Shown piece after piece: positions 1 to 8,550 of a DNA stretch of 39,849 nt (within the stretch, counting starts at the first letter, position 1; each line of letters starts with the position of its first letter). The notes under the pieces were generated by a model. That model saw only the letters and a program-made list of their open reading frames with translations, had not been told where the DNA came from and searched no databases. The stretch covers positions 1 to 39,849 of the forward strand of contig NZ_JANINT010000113.1 in the NCBI RefSeq assembly GCF_024509035.1, read 5' to 3'. Made by a program: the position numbers and the translations under genes. This stretch comes from Nocardioides sp. Its GTDB lineage: Bacteria; Actinomycetota; Actinomycetes; Propionibacteriales; Nocardioidaceae.

Positions 1-515
1 GCATGGGGGCGGGCGAGTACGTCTCGGTCAGCACCCAGCGCGACTCCGAGCTCGCGCTGCTCGAGAAGGAGCGGCGCGAGCTGCGCGAGGAGCCCGAGGC
101 CGAGCTCGCCGAGCTCGCCGGTCTCTACGCCGCCAAGGGCCTCTCTGACGAGCTCGCGCTCGAGGTCGCGACCGCGCTCACGGCGCAGGACGCCCTCGCT
201 GCGCACGCCGAGGTCGAGCTCGGCATCGACCCCGACGACATCACCAGCCCCGTGCACGCCGCGTGGGCGTCGATGCTCTCCTTCACGATCGGCGCCATGC
301 TGCCGCTGCTCACGATCATCCTGGGCTCCGATGCGCTGCGGGTGTGGCTGACCGTCGGCGTCGTGGTGGTCGCGCTCGCCGTCACCGGCTGGGTCAGCGC
401 GCGGCTCGGCTACAGCGACCCCCGCCGCGCGCTCGTGCGCAACGTGCTCGGCGGCCTGTTCGCGATGGCCGTCACCTACGGCATCGGCTCCGCGCTGGGC
501 ACCCAGATCGGTTGA
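1..515 (+). CDS. VIT1/CCC1 family membrane protein, 5' end outside window
   Basis: C-terminal part of a VIT-family (vacuolar iron transporter-like) integral membrane protein, probably moving Fe2+ or Mn2+ across the cytoplasmic membrane. The visible part starts with MGAGEYVSVSTQ, the family motif after the second membrane helix. A charged Glu/Ala-rich cytoplasmic stretch follows (about residues 15-80 of the visible part), the segment that binds metal in characterised VIT proteins. Three hydrophobic segments then follow, the last ending close to the C-terminus. The reading frame enters from the left edge, so the true start and first helices are missing. The ATG at position 3 is internal to the family motif and is not a start. 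Family assignment is firm; metal specificity is inference. Confidence 0.85.
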   Translation, partial: MGAGEYVSVSTQRDSELALLEKERRELREEPEAELAELAGLYAAKGLSDELALEVATALTAQDALAAHAEVELGIDPDDITSPVHAAWASMLSFTIGAMLPLLTIILGSDALRVWLTVGVVVVALAVTGWVSARLGYSDPRRALVRNVLGGLFAMAVTYGIGSALGTQIG

Positions 516-517
516 TC

Positions 518-556
518 CACGTCGACCCGCCCGAAACTTCCGGGCGGGTCGACGTG
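518..556. repeat. 16-bp perfect inverted repeat (unit A of paired intergenic repeat)
   Basis: Arms 518-533 and 541-556 are perfect reverse complements (CACGTCGACCCGCCCG) around a 7-nt AAACTTC loop. It starts 3 nt after the VIT stop codon, so it could act as a terminator, though no T-run follows. The 23-nt segment 518-540 recurs inverted at 587-609 with one mismatch. Confidence 0.8.
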
Positions 557-572
557 CCCTGTCGACAAATCG

Positions 573-609
573 CGTTGACCCGTCGTGAAGTTTCGGGCGG
601 GTCAACGTG
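573..609. repeat. Second inverted repeat (unit B), inverted copy of unit A
   Basis: 587-609 reads, on the minus strand, as the 23-nt sequence of 518-540 with a single C/T difference. The differing base is matched in its own stem: CGTTGACCCG at 573-582 pairs with CGGGTCAACG at 598-607. The pair 518-609 therefore looks like a BIME/REP-type doublet between the VIT gene and thpR. Confidence 0.7.
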
Positions 610-634
610 GGATCGACGGGCATAGGTTGGCGCG

Positions 635-1201
635 ATGAGGATGTTCGTGGCGCTCGTGCCGCCGGCGCACGCGGTCGAGCACCTCGACGCGTTCCTCGAG
701 CCGCGGCGTGCTGCTGCGGCCTTCCGGTGGGCGGGGGTCGAGCAGCTGCACGTGACGCTGGCGTTCCTGGCCGAGGTCGAGGAGCGGCGGCTCGACGACC
801 TCCTCGAGCGGCTCGAGCGCGCGGCCGCCAGGCGCCGTACGTTCGCGACCGCGATCGCCGGCGGCGGAGCCTTCCCGAACGTCGGGCGGGCGCGGGTCCT
901 GTGGGCGGGTCTCGACCTCGACGAGGGCGGCCGCACCGAGCTCGACCGGCTCGCCACCGGCTGCCGGGCGGCGGCCAACCGCGCGGGCGTCCCGGCCGAC
1001 GGGCAGCGGTTCCGGCCCCACGTCACCCTCGCGCGGGTCGGGCAGCCGACCGAGGTGACCAGCTGGGTGCGGCTCCTGGACGGGTACGCCGGGCCCGCGT
1101 GGCAGGCCGACCGGGTCGAGCTGGTGGCGTCGTACCTCGGCGAGGGCCCCCGGGGCCGGCCCCGCTACGAGACGGTCGCCGAGCTGCCGCTGGGACGCTA
1201 G
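635..1201 (+). CDS. thpR: RNA 2',3'-cyclic phosphodiesterase (2'-5' RNA ligase family)
   Basis: 188-residue member of the 2H phosphoesterase superfamily, which hydrolyses RNA 2',3'-cyclic phosphates to 2'-phosphates; some members ligate tRNA halves in vitro. Both catalytic HxTx motifs are present: HVTL at residues 39-42 and HVTL at 129-132. The opening MRMFVALVPP and the length (about 180-190) are typical of ThpR/LigT. A second in-frame ATG lies at 641, but the first gives the usual N-terminus. No strong ribosome binding site is visible. The 3' end overlaps the stop codon of the convergent alarmone synthetase by 4 bp. Physiological substrate unknown. Confidence 0.9.
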   Translation: MRMFVALVPPAHAVEHLDAFLEPRRAAAAFRWAGVEQLHVTLAFLAEVEERRLDDLLERLERAAARRRTFATAIAGGGAFPNVGRARVLWAGLDLDEGGRTELDRLATGCRAAANRAGVPADGQRFRPHVTLARVGQPTEVTSWVRLLDGYAGPAWQADRVELVASYLGEGPRGRPRYETVAELPLGR

Positions 1202-1965
1202 GGCCGGCCCGGACGCGCCTCGGGCGCAGCCCCCAGCCGGCGCAGCGCGTCGAGCAGGGCGGCGTCCGGACCCTCGCCCCCGGAGCGCAGCTCCTCGACC
1301 ACGGCCGCGGGCAGCGCGTCGAGACCGCGGACCTCCTCGTGGAGGCGCTCCATCGTCGCGTCGAGGGCGTCGGCCGTCTCGGCGGCGTCGTGCAGCCCCT
1401 CGAGCAGCTCGGCGGGGACGTCGCGGCGGTACTTGTAGTAGATCTTGTGCTCGAGGCTGGCCCAGAAGTCCATCGCGATCGTGCGGAACTGCACCTCCAC
1501 GAGCACCGGCACCGGCCCCTCGGAGAGGAACACCGGCACCTCCACCAGGGCGTGGAGGCTCCGGTAGCCGTTGGGCTTGGGGCGGGCGATGTAGTCGCGC
1601 ACCTCGATCGTCGAGATGTCCTGCTGCTCGACGAGCATGTCGAAGACCCGGTAGACGTCGGAGACGAAGCTGCACACCACCCGGACGCCCGCGATGTCGG
1701 TGATCACCGACCGGATCTCGTCGAACGTGGGGATCTCGTCCGGCCCGCCGTCGAGGCGGACGCCCTTGCGGCGGAGCTTGTCGACCAGGCTCTCGGGCGA
1801 CTTCAGCCGCGACGAGACCGACTCGATCGGGTTGTAGTCGTGGAGGTGGGTGAACTCGTCGCGCAGGATGTTGAGCTTCGTGACGATCTCGTCCATCCCG
1901 AAGCGGTGCTCGAGCATGAACCGGCGGAAGTCCTCGCCGGACGGGCTCTTCGCCGTCTCGCTCAC
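1198..1965 (-). CDS. Small alarmone synthetase-like GTP pyrophosphokinase (RelA/SpoT domain)
   Basis: 255 residues, the size of small alarmone synthetases (YjbM/YwaC type), which transfer pyrophosphate from ATP to GTP/GDP to make (p)ppGpp. It has a RelA/SpoT synthetase domain (about residues 60-190) with IAGVRVVCSFVSDVYRV, the substrate-loop stretch KPNGYRSLHALVEVP, VEVQFRTIAMDFWASLEHKIYYK, and no HD hydrolase, TGS or ACT domain. It would therefore be a single-domain synthetase without hydrolase activity. The C-terminal 60 residues are helical and low in complexity. It converges on thpR with overlapping stop codons (shared CTAG), leaving no room for a terminator between them. Confidence 0.9.
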   Translation of the reverse strand: MSETAKSPSGEDFRRFMLEHRFGMDEIVTKLNILRDEFTHLHDYNPIESVSSRLKSPESLVDKLRRKGVRLDGGPDEIPTFDEIRSVITDIAGVRVVCSFVSDVYRVFDMLVEQQDISTIEVRDYIARPKPNGYRSLHALVEVPVFLSEGPVPVLVEVQFRTIAMDFWASLEHKIYYKYRRDVPAELLEGLHDAAETADALDATMERLHEEVRGLDALPAAVVEELRSGGEGPDAALLDALRRLGAAPEARPGRP

Positions 1966-2064
1966 CCGTCCAGCGTACGGAGGCCGGCTCGGCGCCGTCC
2001 CAGAGCCCTGGCCGCCGCGACCCGGTCACCGCACCAGTCGTGGTCGTCCAGACCACTGAGCGGC

Positions 2065-2094
2065 GCGCGCGACGTCACACGAGACGTCGCGCGC
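2065..2094. repeat. 12-bp perfect palindrome upstream of small membrane protein
   Basis: GCGCGCGACGTC (2065-2076) and its reverse complement (2083-2094) flank ACACGA. It lies 20 nt before the start at 2115, in the divergent interval with the alarmone synthetase. A 6-bp hairpin (GTGGTC-GTCCA-GACCAC, 2040-2056) lies beside it. It could be an operator or a 5'-UTR stem-loop. Confidence 0.55.
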
Positions 2095-2114
2095 CCTGCG
2101 TCGTTGAAGGAGGC

Positions 2115-2285
2115 ATGAGCGACGACGACGAGCGGCTCGGCCTCCCCGACGGGCACCGGTACGACGCTCCCGAGTCCGACGAGACCCGGGCCGGCAAGGA
2201 GTGGGCCTACGCGATCCTCGGCATCCTCGTGCTCGTGCTGCTCGTGCTGATCGCGACCGGGACGGTGCAGATCTTCCCGGGGTGA
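2115..2285 (+). CDS. Small single-pass membrane protein, unknown function
   Basis: 56 residues starting MSDDDERLG. The ATG at 2115 is chosen because a strong AAGGAGG (2107-2113) sits just before it; the longer in-frame extension to 2040 has no such signal. The first 30 residues are acidic and charged. About residues 31-50 form one hydrophobic helix (YAILGILVLVLLVLIATG), followed by a short FPG tail. The layout suggests an N-in anchored small protein. No family is recognised. It is convergent with upp, separated by a GC-rich hairpin. Confidence 0.75.
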   Translation: MSDDDERLGLPDGHRYDAPESDETRAGKEWAYAILGILVLVLLVLIATGTVQIFPG

Positions 2286-2311
2286 GGCGGGTGTCGGTGC
2301 CGGGTCAGCTT

Positions 2312-2327
2312 CCCCGGCTGGCCGGGG
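2312..2327. terminator. GC hairpin between convergent genes
   Basis: CCCCGG (2312-2317) pairs with CCGGGG (2322-2327) around CTGG. It is nested in a longer imperfect fold closed by GGTGTC (2290-2295) and GACACC (2327-2332). It lies between the stop at 2285 and the upp stop at 2345. There is no T-tract on either side, so it is a bidirectional-terminator candidate by position and structure only. Confidence 0.45.
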
Positions 2328-2344
2328 ACACCGTCGGTGGAGCG

Positions 2345-2986
2345 TCAGCCCGCGATGCCGTAGAGCCGGTCGCCGGCGTCACCGAGGCCGGGGACGATGT
2401 AGCCCTTCTCGTTGAGGCGCTCGTCCATGGCCGCGGTCACGACGGTGACGGGCACGTCGAGGCCCTCGAGCTCACGCTCGAGGCGGGCGCATCCCTCGGG
2501 GGCGGCCAGCAGGCAGATCGCGGTGATGTGGTCGGCTCCGCGGTCGGTGAGGAACCGGATCGCCGCGGCGAGCGTGCCGCCGGTCGCGAGCATCGGGTCG
2601 AGGACGTAGCACTGGCGGCCCTGGAGGTCCTCGGGGAGGCGCTCGGCGTACGTCGAGGCCTCCAGCGTGTCCTCGTTGCGCACCATCCCGAGGAAGCCCA
2701 CCTCGGCGGTCGGCAGCAGCCGCATCATGCCGTCGAGCATCCCCAGCCCGGCCCGGAGGATCGGCACCACCAGCGGCTTCGGGGTGGCGAGCGAGACGCC
2801 CGTGGTCGGCGCCACCGGGGTCACGATGTCGTGGGGCGTGACGCGGACGTCGCGGGTCGCCTCGTAGGCGAGCAGCGTGACGAGCTCGTCGGCCAACCGC
2901 CGGAACGTCGGCGAGTCGGTCTCGGCATCGCGCAGGTGGGTGAGCTTGTGGGCGACGAGCGGGTGGTCGACGACATGCGTGCGCAT
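2345..2986 (-). CDS. upp: Uracil phosphoribosyltransferase
   Basis: Pyrimidine salvage enzyme: uracil + PRPP to UMP + PPi, in the cytosol. 213 residues, normal length, starting [16 protein letters not shown]. This is the conserved N-terminus, so the internal ATG at 2984-2986 is chosen over an extension reaching 3031. It has the PRPP-binding loop [11 protein letters not shown] and the family motifs [14 protein letters not shown] and [10 protein letters not shown] at the C-terminus. It is divergent from the TadA-associated gene with about 125 bp between starts. Confidence 0.96.
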   Translation of the reverse strand: MRTHVVDHPLVAHKLTHLRDAETDSPTFRRLADELVTLLAYEATRDVRVTPHDIVTPVAPTTGVSLATPKPLVVPILRAGLGMLDGMMRLLPTAEVGFLGMVRNEDTLEASTYAERLPEDLQGRQCYVLDPMLATGGTLAAAIRFLTDRGADHITAICLLAAPEGCARLERELEGLDVPVTVVTAAMDERLNEKGYIVPGLGDAGDRLYGIAG

Positions 2987-3111
2987 GGTCCGAACCCTAG
3001 TGGAGGTGCGCCGAAAGGGGGTTGGCCGCATCCTCGTGGTCTGCCACCCTGGAAGACGACTGCGTGGATCTCCGGGCAGTCGCGATGCCGCAACCGGACG
3101 GAGGTGGGGCC

Positions 3112-3597
3112 ATGACCGACCAGGTCGACGGGGTGGACTTCGCCCTCGCCGCCTACCGCGAGGACGGCGCGTGGACGGTCGCCGAGCTCGCGCACGACGT
3201 GCTCGAGGACATCGACACGCTGGCCGCTGCCCTGCGCCGGTTCCCCGGCGACGGCGGGGCGGTCGGGATGGTCGCCATCGACGAGGACTTCTTCGTGGTC
3301 GTCCGGGTCGCCGGACCCACCACCCGGGTCCTGCTCTCCGACATCACCGCCGCCGACGAGTGGGAGCTCGCCGGCTCGGCGGTCGACTTCCTCGGCCTGC
3401 CGATGCCCGAGGACGAGGACGACCAGGTGCCCGCCGGTGACCTCGACCTCCTCGGCGACCTCGGCATGCACGCGATGGACATGGGCGTGCTGCTCGACGA
3501 CTTCGACCTCTACCCCGACGAGATGCTCTCCGACGTCGCGCGCCGCCTCGGCTTCGGCGAGCTCTTCGACGACGCGGTCGGTCTCACCTCCGCGTGA
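3112..3597 (+). CDS. tRNA adenosine deaminase-associated protein
   Basis: 161-residue acidic protein of the actinobacterial family named for its constant position before tadA. It starts [18 protein letters not shown] at an ATG preceded by a GGAGGTGGGG ribosome binding site (3101-3110); the in-frame extension to 3022 lacks family similarity. The sequence is rich in Asp/Glu and ends in a helical segment ([22 protein letters not shown]). It overlaps the tadA start by 4 nt (GTGA), so the two are translationally coupled. The molecular role is not established. An accessory or regulatory role for the deaminase is inferred from context. Confidence 0.88.
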   Translation: MTDQVDGVDFALAAYREDGAWTVAELAHDVLEDIDTLAAALRRFPGDGGAVGMVAIDEDFFVVVRVAGPTTRVLLSDITAADEWELAGSAVDFLGLPMPEDEDDQVPAGDLDLLGDLGMHAMDMGVLLDDFDLYPDEMLSDVARRLGFGELFDDAVGLTSA

Positions 3598-4052
3598 GCG
3601 CGGCCCGCTGGGACGGCCCGATGGGGGTCGCCCTCGACGAGGCGCGTGCCGCGCTCGCGACCGGCGACGTGCCGATCGGCGCGGTCGTCCTGGCCCCGGA
3701 CGGTACGCCGGTCGCGCGTGGTCGCAACGTCCGTGAGGCCGAGCACGACCCGACGGGGCACGCCGAGGTGGTCGCCCTGCGTGCCGCCGCGCGTGCCCGC
3801 GGGGAGTGGCGGCTCGACGGCCACACCCTGGTCGTGACGCTCGAGCCGTGCACGATGTGCGCCGGAGCGGCCGTGCTCAGCCGGGTCGAGCGGGTGGTCT
3901 TCGGTGCGTGGGACCCCAAGGCCGGCGCGGTGGGCAGCCTGTGGGACGTCGTCCGTGACCGTCGGCTCAACCACCGGCCCGAGGTCGTGACCGGGGTGCT
4001 GGCGGCGGAGTCGGCCGCGTTGCTCGGGGAGTTCTTCGCCGAGCAGCGCTGA
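3594..4052 (+). CDS. tadA: tRNA(adenine-34) deaminase
   Basis: Zn-dependent deaminase converting A34 to inosine in the tRNA-Arg(ACG) wobble position. 152 residues with the complete cytidine-deaminase-fold signature: HAE at 56-58 (zinc ligand His56, catalytic Glu58) and PCTMC at 85-89 (zinc ligands Cys86, Cys89). The GTG start overlaps the upstream stop as GTGA. The N-terminus WDGPMGVALDEARAAL matches the first helix of TadA, which supports this start. Confidence 0.93.
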   Translation: MSAARWDGPMGVALDEARAALATGDVPIGAVVLAPDGTPVARGRNVREAEHDPTGHAEVVALRAAARARGEWRLDGHTLVVTLEPCTMCAGAAVLSRVERVVFGAWDPKAGAVGSLWDVVRDRRLNHRPEVVTGVLAAESAALLGEFFAEQR

Positions 4053-4080
4053 CCCGCGCAGCGACCGTCACCACACCGTC

Positions 4081-4415
4081 GGAGCATCTCCCCAAAACGC
4101 GGACTCCTACGGCGACACGCTCGGCTGGAGCGTCGACCACGACCAGGTCGTCTCCCCCGAGCTGAGGTTCGTGCAGGTGACCCCGCCCGGGTCCGCCTGC
4201 TCGATCTGCTTCGGCGTCGGGCTCGACATGATGCCGACGGGCTCGTCGCAGTTCATCCAGGTCGTCGTGGACGACGCGGACGCCGCCCTCGCCGAGCTGC
4301 GCGGACGCGGGGTTCCCTGCGCGGCGTCGACGAGCAGCCGTGGGGCCGGTTCGTCTACTTCTCCGATCCGGACGGCAACCGCTGGGCGCTGCAGCAGATC
4401 GTCCGGCCCGCCTGA
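4081..4415 (+). pseudogene. VOC/glyoxalase-family remnant, N-truncated and frameshifted
   Basis: In frame 1 from about 4102 the sequence reads SYGDTLGW, then FIQVVVDDADAALAELRGRGVP, a typical glyoxalase/bleomycin-resistance (VOC) core. After about 4320 similarity continues only in frame 3 (EQPWGRFVYFSDPDGNRWALQQI), ending at the TGA at 4413-4415. One indel near 4320 therefore splits the domain. No start codon or first beta strand is found before SYGDTLGW; the tadA stop is 50 nt upstream. Both defects argue for decay. The frameshift alone could be a sequencing error, but the missing N-terminus could not be explained that way. Confidence 0.75.
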
Positions 4416-4433
4416 CCGACCTCGCGGGACCGG

Positions 4434-4997
4434 TCAGGACCGGGACTCGTAGCGAGACAGCGTCACGCCGTCGGGGAAGGTCCGCGTCTCCACCAGGTCC
4501 AGGCTCACCCTGCTGTCCAGGGCGCTGAAGAACGGCGTGCCGCCGCCGACCAGCACCGGGTGGGTGACCACGTCGTACTCATCGACCAGGCCGGCACGCA
4601 TCGCTGCGCCCGCCAGGGTGGCGCCGCCGATCTCCATCGGTGCGCCGCCCTCGGCCTTGAGCCGGGCGATCTCGGCGACGGCGTCGCCGGTGACCAGACG
4701 GGCGTTCCCCTCGACCCGTGCGAGGGTCGAGGAGAACACGACCTTGGGGGTGCGCTGCCAGATGCGCGCGAACTCGGCCTCGACCGGCGTGACGTCCGGC
4801 TGCTGGTCGGCGGTCGGCCAGTGCGCGCTCATCAGCTCCCAGAGCTTGCGGCCGTAGAGCGACACCGCGACCTCGCGCGCTCGGTCGTTGAACCACTGGT
4901 GCAGCTCGACGCTCGGCACGCCCCAGGAGATGTCGTCCCCGGGTGCGGCGATGTAGCCGTCCAGGGACACGTTCATCGAGTAGATCAGCTTCCGCAC
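4434..4997 (-). CDS. Dihydrofolate reductase-fold (RibD C-terminal domain) protein
   Basis: 187-residue cytosolic protein of the RibD_C/YyaP-type family, NAD(P)H-dependent reductases of unknown substrate. The opening RKLIYSMNVSLDGYIAAPGD is the family N-terminus. GRKLWELM and the nucleotide-loop-like EIGGATLAGAAMRAGLVDEY then VGGGTPFF are typical. Length is normal. It converges on the broken VOC gene (stops 19 bp apart). Function beyond fold is not assignable; many such genes are annotated as dihydrofolate reductase without evidence. Confidence 0.85.
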   Translation of the reverse strand: MRKLIYSMNVSLDGYIAAPGDDISWGVPSVELHQWFNDRAREVAVSLYGRKLWELMSAHWPTADQQPDVTPVEAEFARIWQRTPKVVFSSTLARVEGNARLVTGDAVAEIARLKAEGGAPMEIGGATLAGAAMRAGLVDEYDVVTHPVLVGGGTPFFSALDSRVSLDLVETRTFPDGVTLSRYESRS

Positions 4998-5189
4998 CGG
5001 GTCAGCCCCTCATCGGTCGGGTCGGTCTCTGGTGGTGGTGACCCCGCCGATGCCGGGAACTCATCGCCGAGCCTGCCGGCGACGCCCGCCCGGCTCGTCC
5101 CGCCAGCGGTGGGAGCGTGCCCATGATCCCTGTCACAGCGCCTCAGGTCGACCCTGGCGAAGTCGACGGGGTCTTCGACACGTGAAGAG

Positions 5190-6851
5190 GTGGCGTTCCG
5201 GGCGCACACCGATCGAGCGAGAGAGTGGGCGGGCGTGGCAGTCCGGACGACGTGGCGCGACCTCGGTCTGCGCGTGAAGGTGATCGCAGGTGTCCTGGCG
5301 GTGGCCCTGACGGGGACCGCGGCGGTGGCGGCGGTGGCGATGAGCGGCATGAGGACGATGAACTCCGCCGCGGTGCGGATCGACACCCAGGGGGCGCAGG
5401 TCCTGGCGGCCGTCGGCGCCGTGCGGGCCGACGTGGTGTCCACCGAGATGGTGGTCCACGAGCTGATGGTCGCGATCGCCACCGGCGACGACACCAACGG
5501 CATGGCCCAGGAGATCGTCGACCACCTCGACGCCGCCCGCGAGGGCATCGAGCAGGTGCGGGCCCCGGCGCTCGCCGACGAGGCGCAGCGCTTCCTCGAC
5601 GCCTGGGCGGCGTACGACGCCGCGATCCGCGACACCGTCCTCCCGCTCCTGGCGCAGGGTGACGTCCCCGGTGCCGGTCAGGCCATGTTCGACGGGTCGG
5701 ACTCTCACTTCGACGACGCGACCAGCGCCGTGCAGGACCTGTCGGCGGCCTCGGCCGCGATCGCGGCCGGCGAGCGCCGCAACGCGGACGGTGAGTACTC
5801 CAGCACCAGGACCCGCCTCGTCCTCGCCGCGCTCGCCGTCGCTGCGCTCGCGGTGGGGGCCGCGCTGGTCATCGCGCGGGAGATCAGCAGGCCCATCAAG
5901 GCCTCCGTGCAGGCCCTGAGCCTCGTCGCGCGGGGCGACCTGACCCAGCGGGTGCGGGTGGCCTCACGCGACGAGCTGGGTCAGCTGGGCGAAGCCCTCA
6001 ACGAGACGGTGGATGCCACCGCCGAGAGCGTCCGCCAGGTGCGGCGCTCCTCCGATCTGCTGGCGGACGTGTCCCGGCGACTCTCCGACCTGTCGGGGGA
6101 GCTGGGCGAGTCGGCCGAGCGGACGCGCAGCGAGGCGGTCGCGGTCGGGGCTGCGGCCCACCAGGTCTCGACCAGCACGGTCGAGGCGGCCCACGGTGCC
6201 GAGGAGGCGCGGGCCGCGGTGGCGGAGATCGCGGCCAGCGGCGGCGCCGCGGCGGCGTCCGCGTCGGACGCCGTCCACCGGGTCCGCGAGACCGCCGAGA
6301 CCGTCAGCTCCCTGGAGGAGCGGTCGTCGGCGATCACTGCGATCGTCCGGGTCATCAACGCGGTGGCCGACCAGACCCACCTCCTGGCGTTGAACGCCAC
6401 CATCGAGGCGGCTCGCGCGGGCCGGGCCGGCGCCGGGTTCGCGGTCGTCGCGGCCGAGGTCAAGGCGCTGGCCCAGCAGACCGGCGAGGCCACCCAGGAC
6501 ATCGCCACCAAGATCGCGGACATCCAGCACGACGTGGCCCTCGCATCCGACGCGATCGCGAGCATCTCCGAGGTGGTCGAGCAGGTGGACCGGATGTCCT
6601 CGACGATGAGCTCCGCGGTCGAGGAGCACTCGGCGACCTCGCTGGAGATGACCCGGTCGATGAGCGAGGCGGCGACCGGGTCCGAGCAGATCACCCGGGC
6701 GGCGGGCCTGGTGGTCGACGAGGCGAGCGGTACGGCGGCGGCGGCCGGGACGGTGCGGCACGCCTCGGTCGAGCTCGACGGGGTGGCAGGTCAGCTCGCG
6801 AGCTGCATCAGCCACTTCCGCGTCGCCGAGCTGGACGACCGGTCGAGCTGA
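5190..6851 (+). CDS. Methyl-accepting chemotaxis protein
   Basis: 553-residue chemoreceptor. Order: TM1 (about residues 30-52, VIAGVLAVALTGTAAVAAVAM), an extracytoplasmic helical sensor (about 55-200), TM2 (about 207-228), HAMP (ISRPIKASVQAL to about 280), then the signalling coiled coil. The hairpin tip around [23 protein letters not shown] carries the CheA/CheW contact region with ADQTHLLALNA in place of the more usual [11 protein letters not shown]. No CheR-tethering pentapeptide is at the C-terminus. The start is uncertain: GTG 5190 has GAAGAG only 1 nt away, while GTG 5235 (VAVRTTWRD) has a better-spaced purine tract. No che genes are nearby. Confidence 0.9.
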   Translation: MAFRAHTDRAREWAGVAVRTTWRDLGLRVKVIAGVLAVALTGTAAVAAVAMSGMRTMNSAAVRIDTQGAQVLAAVGAVRADVVSTEMVVHELMVAIATGDDTNGMAQEIVDHLDAAREGIEQVRAPALADEAQRFLDAWAAYDAAIRDTVLPLLAQGDVPGAGQAMFDGSDSHFDDATSAVQDLSAASAAIAAGERRNADGEYSSTRTRLVLAALAVAALAVGAALVIAREISRPIKASVQALSLVARGDLTQRVRVASRDELGQLGEALNETVDATAESVRQVRRSSDLLADVSRRLSDLSGELGESAERTRSEAVAVGAAAHQVSTSTVEAAHGAEEARAAVAEIAASGGAAAASASDAVHRVRETAETVSSLEERSSAITAIVRVINAVADQTHLLALNATIEAARAGRAGAGFAVVAAEVKALAQQTGEATQDIATKIADIQHDVALASDAIASISEVVEQVDRMSSTMSSAVEEHSATSLEMTRSMSEAATGSEQITRAAGLVVDEASGTAAAAGTVRHASVELDGVAGQLASCISHFRVAELDDRSS

Positions 6852-6860
6852 GCGGCCCGC

Positions 6861-8486
6861 TCAGACGTCGACGGACTCGCTACCCCCGCCGCCGGCGTGC
6901 TCCGTGCCCGGCTCGCCCTCCTCGGCCGTCTCGGGCGGCCCCTCGGTGCGGGTCTCCTCCTCCTCGACCGCGGCCATGATCGCCGCGATCCGCTGCTGGT
7001 CGGCGGCCGACGGAAAGCCCCACCCGGGCTCGTAGCCGTAGACCTCGTCGAGCAGCCGGCCCCCGCTGAGGTTGTCGATGATCTCCACGTCGCGGGGGCC
7101 GATCAGGCCGGGGTGCTCGACGCCGCAGGTCTCGGCGACCTTGAGCAGGTCGCGGCGCAGGGTCTTGACGTAGTTGGCGACCCGCTCGGACTTCTCGTCC
7201 GGGTCCAGCCCGTGGGCGAGCCACGGATGCTGGGTCGCGACGCCGGTCGGGCACTCGCCGGTGTGGCACTTCTGGGCCTGGACGCAGCCCACGGCCAGCA
7301 TCGCCTCCCGCCCGACGTTGACCATGTCCGCCCCGAGGGCGAAGGCGACGACGGCGTTGTCCGGGAGGCCGAGCTTGCCGGAGCCGATGAAGACGACGTC
7401 CTCATGCAGGCCGCGCCGGGCGAACTCGCCGTACACCCGTGAGAAGCCGAGCCGGAACGGCAGCGACACGGCGTCGGTGAAGATCAGCGGCGACGCTCCC
7501 GTGCCGCCCTCGCCGCCGTCGATCGTCACGAAGTCGACGCCGCGCTCCCCGGCCGCCATGGCCTCGGTCAGCTCGACCCAGAACCCCATGTCGCCCACGG
7601 CCGACTTGATGCCGACCGGCAGGCCGGTCTCGTCGGCGAGCAGCTCGACGAAGTCGAGCAGCGAGTCCACGTCGTCGAACTCCGCGTGCCGCGACGGGCT
7701 GAGGCAGTCGACGCCGGCCGGCACGCCACGGGTCTCGGCGATCTCCTCGGACACCTTCGGGCCGGGCAGCACGCCCCCGAGGCCGGGCTTGGCGCCCTGG
7801 CTGAGCTTGATCTCGAGCGCCCGGATCGGCGCACGCTCCACGAGCTCCTTCAGCTTCGGGAGGCTGAAGCGGCCTCCGTCGTCGCGGCAGCCGAAGTACG
7901 CCGTACCGATCTGGAACACCAGGTCGGCCCCGTGGTGGTGGTAGGTCGAGACCGCGCCCTCGCCGGTGTTGTGCAGGCAGCCGGCCGTCGCGGCCCCGCG
8001 GTTGATCGCCTCGACGGCGTTGCCCGAGAGCGACCCGAAGCTCATGCCGGAGATGTTCACGACCGACGCCGGCCGGAACGCGTGCCGCCGCCCGCGCGCC
8101 CCGCCGAGCACCTTCGCCGCAGGCAGGTGCGCCTCCTGCCCGACCGAGCCGTGCGTGGGGAAGGAGCGGCCGAACGTGCGGTGGTGGACGATGACGTTGC
8201 CGCTGGTGTGCTCGAGGTCGTTGTCGGTGCCGAACCCGAAGTAGTTGTTCTGCAGCTTGGCCGAGGCGTAGACCCAGCGCCGCTGGTCGCGGCTGAACGG
8301 TCGCTCCTCGTCGTTGCTCGCGACGATGTACTGCCGCAGCTCCGGGCCGATCGACTCCAGCCAGTAGCGCGCATGCCCGACGACGGGGAAGTTGCGCAGG
8401 ATCGCGTGCCGCTTCTGCAGCAGGTCGTGGGCCGCGAGGGCGCCGAGCGCGGCGGCGGGGAGGGCGGCGAGCGTGGCTTTCCTCAT
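6861..8486 (-). CDS. FMN-binding glutamate synthase-family protein
   Basis: 541 residues corresponding to the FMN/TIM-barrel domain of the glutamate synthase large subunit, without amidotransferase or beta-helix domains. The 3Fe-4S-type cysteines are present (C-x5-C-x4-C in [12 protein letters not shown]), as is the flavin barrel ([27 protein letters not shown]). The N-terminus [21 protein letters not shown] is hydrophobic and could be a membrane anchor. The ATG at 8484-8486 is chosen because the upstream extension is Arg-rich and unlike the family. The C-terminal 35 residues are acidic and repetitive. Not a complete GltB. The physiological reaction of such stand-alone proteins is not settled. 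Confidence 0.9.
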   Translation of the reverse strand: MRKATLAALPAAALGALAAHDLLQKRHAILRNFPVVGHARYWLESIGPELRQYIVASNDEERPFSRDQRRWVYASAKLQNNYFGFGTDNDLEHTSGNVIVHHRTFGRSFPTHGSVGQEAHLPAAKVLGGARGRRHAFRPASVVNISGMSFGSLSGNAVEAINRGAATAGCLHNTGEGAVSTYHHHGADLVFQIGTAYFGCRDDGGRFSLPKLKELVERAPIRALEIKLSQGAKPGLGGVLPGPKVSEEIAETRGVPAGVDCLSPSRHAEFDDVDSLLDFVELLADETGLPVGIKSAVGDMGFWVELTEAMAAGERGVDFVTIDGGEGGTGASPLIFTDAVSLPFRLGFSRVYGEFARRGLHEDVVFIGSGKLGLPDNAVVAFALGADMVNVGREAMLAVGCVQAQKCHTGECPTGVATQHPWLAHGLDPDEKSERVANYVKTLRRDLLKVAETCGVEHPGLIGPRDVEIIDNLSGGRLLDEVYGYEPGWGFPSAADQQRIAAIMAAVEEEETRTEGPPETAEEGEPGTEHAGGGGSESVDV

Positions 8487-8550
8487 GGCGAGCCCGTACC
8501 CACCCGTCGGCAGACGACGCAGCGGGTGCTCGACGTGGTGGACTGGGCCC

